Assembly: GCF_018446385.1 (NCBI RefSeq)
Contig: NC_055996.1
Span: 54,234,365 to 54,298,364, forward strand
Origin: Zingiber officinale
Taxonomy: Eukaryota; Streptophyta; Magnoliopsida; Zingiberales; Zingiberaceae
Reading direction: 5' to 3'
DNA length: 64,000 nucleotides
Each line of letters opens with the position of its first letter. The stretch's first letter is position 1. The notes beneath the pieces are model-generated. The model was not told the DNA's origin and searched no databases. It saw nothing but the letters and a program-made list of their open reading frames with translations. The translations under genes and the position numbers were made by a program. Shown here piece after piece: positions 58,502 through 64,000 of the stretch.

Positions 58502-61059
58502 TGTTAGAGTATATACTAAAAGCCTAGCTTTTGGTATGAACATTTATCTAGAAATAAGAATCACATTGGTCAAATGTCTACATTTATGATAAATGTAGTT
58601 GCTCAATTAATTTATATTGTAGATAACATGGTGTGTGGTGTCACACACAGAAGATCATGTTATCGGTTCCTTATAAATTATAAACAGTGGCTCACGACCA
58701 AGATGGAAAGGAACAAACCATTGGAATGTCGTAGTGTAAATAGGTATTAGTTTATCTTAACTATATAATTACACTAGTACACTTAGAGTGTATTGAGTAG
58801 GACCATTTGAGGTCGTTCCTTTTATACTGACTTTATAAAGGAACAAAGACCTCAGTTATTATGGAAGTGTGTGCTCTTAATCCTAATATAATAACAAGTA
58901 CATATATTTGATATTTATTTCTTTAATTTATCAATGGGTGAGATTTAGTTCAATAAATCAATAAGCCCGATAAGTTGGGAAATGATATCACTTATAGTGT
59001 GTGTTGTTGATTATAGAAGGAGACTGTGTCCTAGTGATCTAGGTTGAGAATGTTCCCAAGAGGAGCTCATAAGTATTGTCATGTTAAATCCTGCGGGTGG
59101 ACTTAGTCCGACATGACGATGAAGTTAAGTGGTACTACTCTTGGAGCTATATATTAATTAAGTGAGTTGTCAGTAACTTACTTAATTAGTGGACATTTGT
59201 TATCTTAAACACAGGGAGACTAACACACTCATGATAAGAAGGAGCCCAAAATGTAATTTGGGATTGGTGCGGTAGTTCAATAATAGTTTTCTAGTGGAAT
59301 GAATTATTATTGATAAAATTAAGTTGTGTGTTCGGGGCGAGCACGGGATGCTTAATTTTATCGAGAGACCAAAACCAATTCCTCCTCTCGGTCCCTATCG
59401 TAGCCTCTTAATTATAGAGTACTATACCCACCTATATCCACCTTCTTATCCATCCTATAGGGGCCGGCCAAGCTAGCTTGGAGACCAAGCTAGGGCCGGC
59501 CATGGGTATGTTTATGGGTGAATTCATGTAGCCGTCCCTATTAAAATAAAAAGGAATTTTAATTTTAAAATTTTTCTTATGTGGATAATATAATTTAAAA
59601 GAGAGTTTAAAATTTTAAATCCTTCCTTTTATAAGATTCTACAAAAGATTAAGAGAAGAGTTAAAATCTCTTTCCTTATTTGTAGATTAAAAGGTTGATT
59701 TTAATTTTGGTAAAAACTTTCCTTTTAATTATATTCATGATTTAAAAGAAAGTTTGAAAATTAAAAATTCTCTTTTATTAGTTTCTACAAAAGATTAAGA
59801 AAAGATTTAATATCTTTCCTTATTTGTAGATTGAAAGGAGATTTTAATTTTTAGAGATAACTTTCCTTTTTGGAAATTATCCACATGTTTAAAAGAAAGA
59901 TTTTAATTTATAAAATTTCTTTTTATTAACCAATCATGAAGGGATTAAAATTATTGGAGAAATTTTTATAAATTTCTAGAAACAAATTAGGAAGTTTTAA
60001 TTTTTGTTTTAATTAAAACTCTCCTTGTTTTGGGGAGAAGAGTGGCCGACCATTATAATTTGAAAAGAGAAAATTATTTTAATTAAATAAATTTTCCTTT
60101 TCAATGGCAAAAGAATTAAGGAAGTTTTTATTAAATTTTCCTTATTTGCCAAGACCAAGGATTATAAAAGAGGGGGTAGAGGAGACTTCAAGGCTAACGA
60201 CTCTATTCTATTTTCCCTCTCTTTTCTCCTTGGGTGTGGCCGGCCCTTTCTTTCCTCTCCTCTCCTTTGTGTGGCCGAAACCTTCTCATGGTGGAGATAG
60301 CTTTGGTGGCCGGATCTAAGAAGGAGAAGAAGGAGAGAAAAGAAGCCTCTTTTCTAGCATCCCTTGGAGCATGGTGGTGGTGGCCGAACCTCTTCATCCT
60401 AGGAGAAGTTTTGATGGCCGAAACTTGTAAGGAAGAAGAAGGTGCTTGGTGGTTCTCATCTCGGAAGATCGTTGCCCACACAACGTCCGAGGTTAGAAGA
60501 GGAATACGGTAGAAGATCAAGAGGTCTTTCTAAAAGGTATAACTAGTAATTTTTGTTTCCGCATCATACTAGTTATTTTTGGAAATAATACTAAATACAA
60601 GAGGCATACGATTCTAGAGTTTCGAATTTGTTTTCGATATAGTGTTCTTTTGTTTTTTTTCCTTGTGATTTGATTGTTCTTTTCGGTTAACCTAAAGTTA
60701 TTTTAGGAAATTAAATATTAGCTTTCCATAAAAGGTTTTGTCTAGTCGGTGGTGGTTGCTCCCATATCCAAGAAGGTCATGTGCCTCGCCACGTCAGTAC
60801 TGGGAACCAATTATGGAAATTAATATTTAATGGAATTAATAACTTAAGGTGATTTGGGTCGAACGTGTTAAGTTCCGCAGGAGACCCAAGTCAAAACCTA
60901 AAAGAACGAATAGATTAAGTTTTGGATCAAACGTGTTAAGTTCCGCAGGCGATCCAAAATTTAATTTAAAAGAACACATGGTAGCTAGGAAAAGGTTCAG
61001 ACCTTTGTACAAAATTTTTGTACAGTGGAACCTCTAGGTTTTCCGAGTAGCAACCAACA
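58502..61059 (+). repeat. 5' LTR of copia element C (2558 bp)
   Basis: The longest LTR of the family here. A TATA box TATAAAAG lies at 60163-60170. A perfect hairpin (59462-59501) has GGCCGGCC outer arms, TAGCTTGG/CCAAGCTA inner arms and an AGA loop. U3 between them is AT-rich with repeated 'aaagattaagaaaag' segments. The frames at 60104-60520 lie just after the TATA box and have only low-complexity composition. Confidence 0.9.
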
Positions 61060-61061
61060 AT

Positions 61062-61073
61062 TGGTATCAGAGC
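61062..61073 (+). promoter_or_regulatory. Primer-binding site of element C
   Basis: TGGTATCAGAGC two bases after the LTR end. Confidence 0.92.
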
Positions 61074-62375
61074 TAGGGTTTTGCCTCTGTGTATTTGGTA
61101 TTAGTTTAATTATGCACATGTCATACATAATTTAGGCAGGATAATAGTAGGATGTGCTAACTTTGTGGATGCAGGATCCAACTATTATGGCTTATAGTTA
61201 TTATGTGTGTGATTGGACCCTTGGACATGTCAAGGGCATTTTATTGTGTGTGCATGATTGTATTATAAAATAGAATGTATTTAGTTTTATTAGGATTTTA
61301 TTTTTGATCTAGTTACATGTACATTCCTTTTATGGAATATAGGATCGATGGATGTAAATTTTATTTTATGTTCGATCTAGTTTACATGTACATTCCTTCG
61401 AGGAATATAGGATCAAAATGTAAAATTTTATTTATGTCGCGGATCGAATCTTGCAAAGCGTGGAACCTTCTAAGGACCAGAGGCGCAGCGAAACTAGGAG
61501 CAAGATGGATGCGACAGTTAGACCCGGTGGCAGTGGCCAAATATGGCAGCAGCTTGGGATGACAACACACGGAGGACAACAAGAGATAAAAGCCATAATA
61601 GTTGAAAATTAGATTTTCTATTTATTGCTTTTATATTGTGCTGTGTGTGCATGTTAGTTACATATTTAGTAGGCTAGCATAGTTAAAATTCCTCATTTAT
61701 AAATAACTAAGTGGGAAAGGGATTTTTAAGTAAATCCCATGGTCTCCATTACTGGTTTGTAAGTGATACAAACAAGCTTGCGCGTTGGCTCTGAGTGCCT
61801 TCCTTCATGTGGATGGATGTTTGTGATCATCTCCATGACTTCCATTTTGGATGACGAAGTTAAAGGCGTGTGATCTTCCCCAACGGAAGGGGCATAATCT
61901 TATTAATGGACTTAGTGTCAAGTAATGGTATACACTTAGACACATTTAATAGTATCCTCCCCATCGGAGTCACTGCTATTATTTGTATGACCAAATGATA
62001 CCAACTATTAATTTTATTTGTCAAAAAGTTAGGTTGACAAGATAATAAAATTAATGGGTTAAAACCCTCCTTTTACAAATGTTGAATTTGTATACGTCCA
62101 CACTAACGTGGCATGCAAAATTCACGGTGTTTGAGGTATTGGTGAATTTAAATAATATTGTTTGAGGAATCAATATTTTTTTAAATTCAAAATTTTTTGA
62201 CCAAATATTTGATCAAAGACAGATCAACTATTAATTTTATTCGTCATAAAGTAAAGTTGACGAGATAATAAAATTAATGAATAAAATCTCCTCTTCGATT
62301 TTGTATACACAAAATTCATGGAAATTTTAAGGAGTTGATCTTGACCAAATATTTTTGTAATTCTTAGGATTTAAA
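61074..62375 (+). other. Leader of element C with an internal partial duplication
   Basis: It resembles the leaders of A and B. In addition, a segment beginning 'accaactattaattttatttgtc' (about 61999) with the following 'gacaagataataaaattaatg' returns as 'atcaactattaattttattcgtc' (about 62223) with 'gacgagataataaaattaatg', before the old gag ATG at 62376-62378. No coding frame is conserved. Confidence 0.65.
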
Positions 62376-64000
62376 ATGTTTGTCAATCCCTAATAGTCAT
62401 ACTATAGAAAAGACTTAGTAGTCCCAATTGTAATGATTGGAAATAGTACTTGGACATTAAGGTAGACTGTCTTCTTAGAACTAAGAACAATATAGGTGTA
62501 TTTAATTCATTAGTTGAAACATGTTTAGTGGTGTTATCTACCAGAACCTGGAGTGTAGATACAGATGCCATCAATCATGTCCGCAATTCATTGCAGGGTT
62601 CCAGGAAACCCGGCAACTAAATGAAATTAAAACACCGTCCACATAGGCACTACTGTAAAAATGGTAGTTGTTGCAGTGGGAGATGTTTATCTTTTGATAA
62701 GAATAAAACATGGATTTTTGAGTAATTGTCTTTACGCACCAAGTTTAGAAAGAACTAGTTTTCAGTTTCTAAACTATTCAAAGAACTTGATATTCTGCCT
62801 CTTTTAATAACAAAGTTGTTATTAAGAAAAAGAGGGAAGTTATCTGTTCTGGTACGTTGGTTGGCAATTTATAAATCCAATAACTCTCACGATACAATAA
62901 ATGAAAATTAGTAACACATCTTCTAATTTTAAGAGAAAGCAACCTTCGGAAATGAACCATTAATATCTTTGGCATCTAAGGCTAGGTTATATTAACTTGA
63001 GTAGGATTCATTGGTAGCTGATGAACTTTTGGGTTCATTAGTAGTGGAAATCTTTCCAACCTGCGAGTCTTACTTGAAAGGAAAAATAACCAAGAAGCTT
63101 TTAAGTCTAAGGGGTATGGAGTCAAAGATATGTTGAAATTGGTTCATTCTGATTTGTGTGATCCTATGACTATCCAGACAAGAGGTAGTATTGAATATTT
63201 CGTCTATTTTATAGACAACTATTCAAGATACAAATAAATTTACTTAATGTACCGCAAGACTAAGTACTTTGATTAGTTCAAATAGTACAAGGTTGATGCG
63301 GAGAAATGTTAAAGTAAAAGTCACTATGGTAAGAACATAGTGGCAAGTCCTCTTGGGAGAATTTAGGAGTCACTTATCAGAAGTAGGGATTCAATCCCAA
63401 CTAACTGCACCTGGTACACCCCAACAGAATGGTGAAGAAAAAGGAAGGTATAGGACTCTTATGGAAATAAGTAGATTGATGAGTCATTTTTAGGATATAC
63501 TCTAGAAACGGAAGTGAATATAGTACCTTCCAAAGTCAGAACTCTCTACTCATATAGAATTGCTGAATAGACGTAAGCCTATTTCGAAGCATATTCGGAT
63601 ACGGGTAGTCCAACACATATGCTGGAGAGAGACAATGATAAGTTGGACAGGAATTCACTTGTTTGTGGGTTATCCTAGAGAAATGAAAGTAGGTTTATAG
63701 TCTTAAAAATCAGAAGGTCATTGTTAGCATCAATGACCGATTTTTAGAAAAAGACTATGTAATAAACCACGTGCCCATAAGAAAATTTGTTCTTAAGGAA
63801 ATATTAAAAGGCATGTCTAATCTAGTACCAACTGTACAAGATGAGATATCACAAGGAAACTGCAACACATATCACAAATGATACACAATTGCAGAAAGTG
63901 CCTTGTCGTAATGGGAGGGTTGTTAAGCAACCTAAAAAGATTCATGTTTTGGGAGAGTTTTTGGACTCGATCCCTGGAGGACATGAACCTGATCTCCGGA
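62376..64000 (+). pseudogene. Element C polyprotein remnant: gag missing, protease and integrase decayed
   Basis: Only a few codons follow the ATG at 62376 (MFVNP, then a stop). The sequence then matches the zinc-knuckle/protease junction of relatives: the protease site is read as WSVDTDAINHV where A has WCVDTGATDHV. The integrase zinc region and core follow in multiple broken frames (about 62980-63560), then the linker before RT to the window end ('ggacatgaacctgat'). Nearly all gag is deleted. It is more degraded than A or B. Confidence 0.8.

Larger units (their letters stand above)
58502..64000 (+). mobile_element. Copia element C (A/B family), runs off the right edge
   Basis: The 5' LTR is 58502-61059, the PBS 61062-61073 and the leader 61074-62375, followed by a decayed polyprotein region to the window end. 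Orientation is opposite to A and B. The LTR starts TGTTAGAGTATATAC and ends CAACCAACA. The five bases before it are TGTAT (58497-58501); the partner duplication would lie beyond 64000. Confidence 0.9.

Noticed and set aside
60104..60520. Overlapping frames on both strands after the LTR TATA box of element C
   Set aside because: Low-complexity composition matching the transcribed part of the LTR in A; no domain, and both strands are open.
1..64000. CRISPR arrays, bacterial operons, phage genes or an organelle insertion
   Set aside because: Tandem repeats present have no regular unique spacers. All coding matches are plant nuclear genes or plant retroelements, and no chloroplast or mitochondrial gene was recognised.

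Overview
This is a nuclear window from a flowering plant, dominated by retrotransposons. The plant origin is shown by primer-binding sites complementary to plant initiator tRNA-Met, Ty1/copia polyproteins, Au-type SINEs, an RTE-type LINE, and two spliced genes of plant families. A GC-rich first exon in one gene and the character of the long copia LTRs suggest a monocot, perhaps Zingiberales. That placement is inference from memory, not something the window proves. There is no bacterial or phage sequence and no CRISPR array. I recognised no tRNA or rRNA gene.

Layout. 1-3274: 5' end of a minus-strand Sirevirus-like copia element (gag, PBS, 1.57-kb LTR) running off the left edge. 3520-13482: complete minus-strand copia element A, with 5-bp target duplication AGTGT, about 2.45-kb LTRs and a broken gag-pol. 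13483-15405: decayed DNA-transposon-like sequence, a probable LTR remnant and a SINE. 15470-17057: four-exon aldo-keto reductase gene, minus strand. 18197-39170: plant DYRK-type protein kinase gene, minus strand, with seven coding exons plus a 5'UTR exon, a predicted 1130 residues, a LisH-like N-terminus and a C-terminal kinase domain. Its fourth coding-region intron from the C-terminal end (20959-34525) is 13.6 kb. It holds a nested pile: a short-LTR copia element, with an Au SINE in its integrase region and an RTE LINE in its 3' LTR, and a small copia LTR fragment replacing the LINE's reverse transcriptase core. Beside the pile lie a 3-kb foldback element and another Au SINE. 39210-44662: AT-rich intergenic DNA with a CACTA-like end and a copia LTR with PBS. 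44663-53763: minus-strand copia element B, a relative of A. 55774-57360: solo LTR of the Sirevirus-like family with perfect AGTTT target duplications. 58502-64000: plus-strand copia element C of the A/B family, running off the right edge.

The two host genes look intact and unrelated in function. None of the elements looks able to move by its own proteins: A has a nonsense codon in integrase and a changed RT active site, B has lost part of gag including most of the zinc knuckle, and C has lost nearly all of gag. I found no convincing new biological system. The most informative items are the stratified insertions inside the kinase intron, a 78-bp stop-free in-frame intron in the kinase domain, the foldback element, and hairpins shared by the LTRs of A and C and, less perfectly, B.
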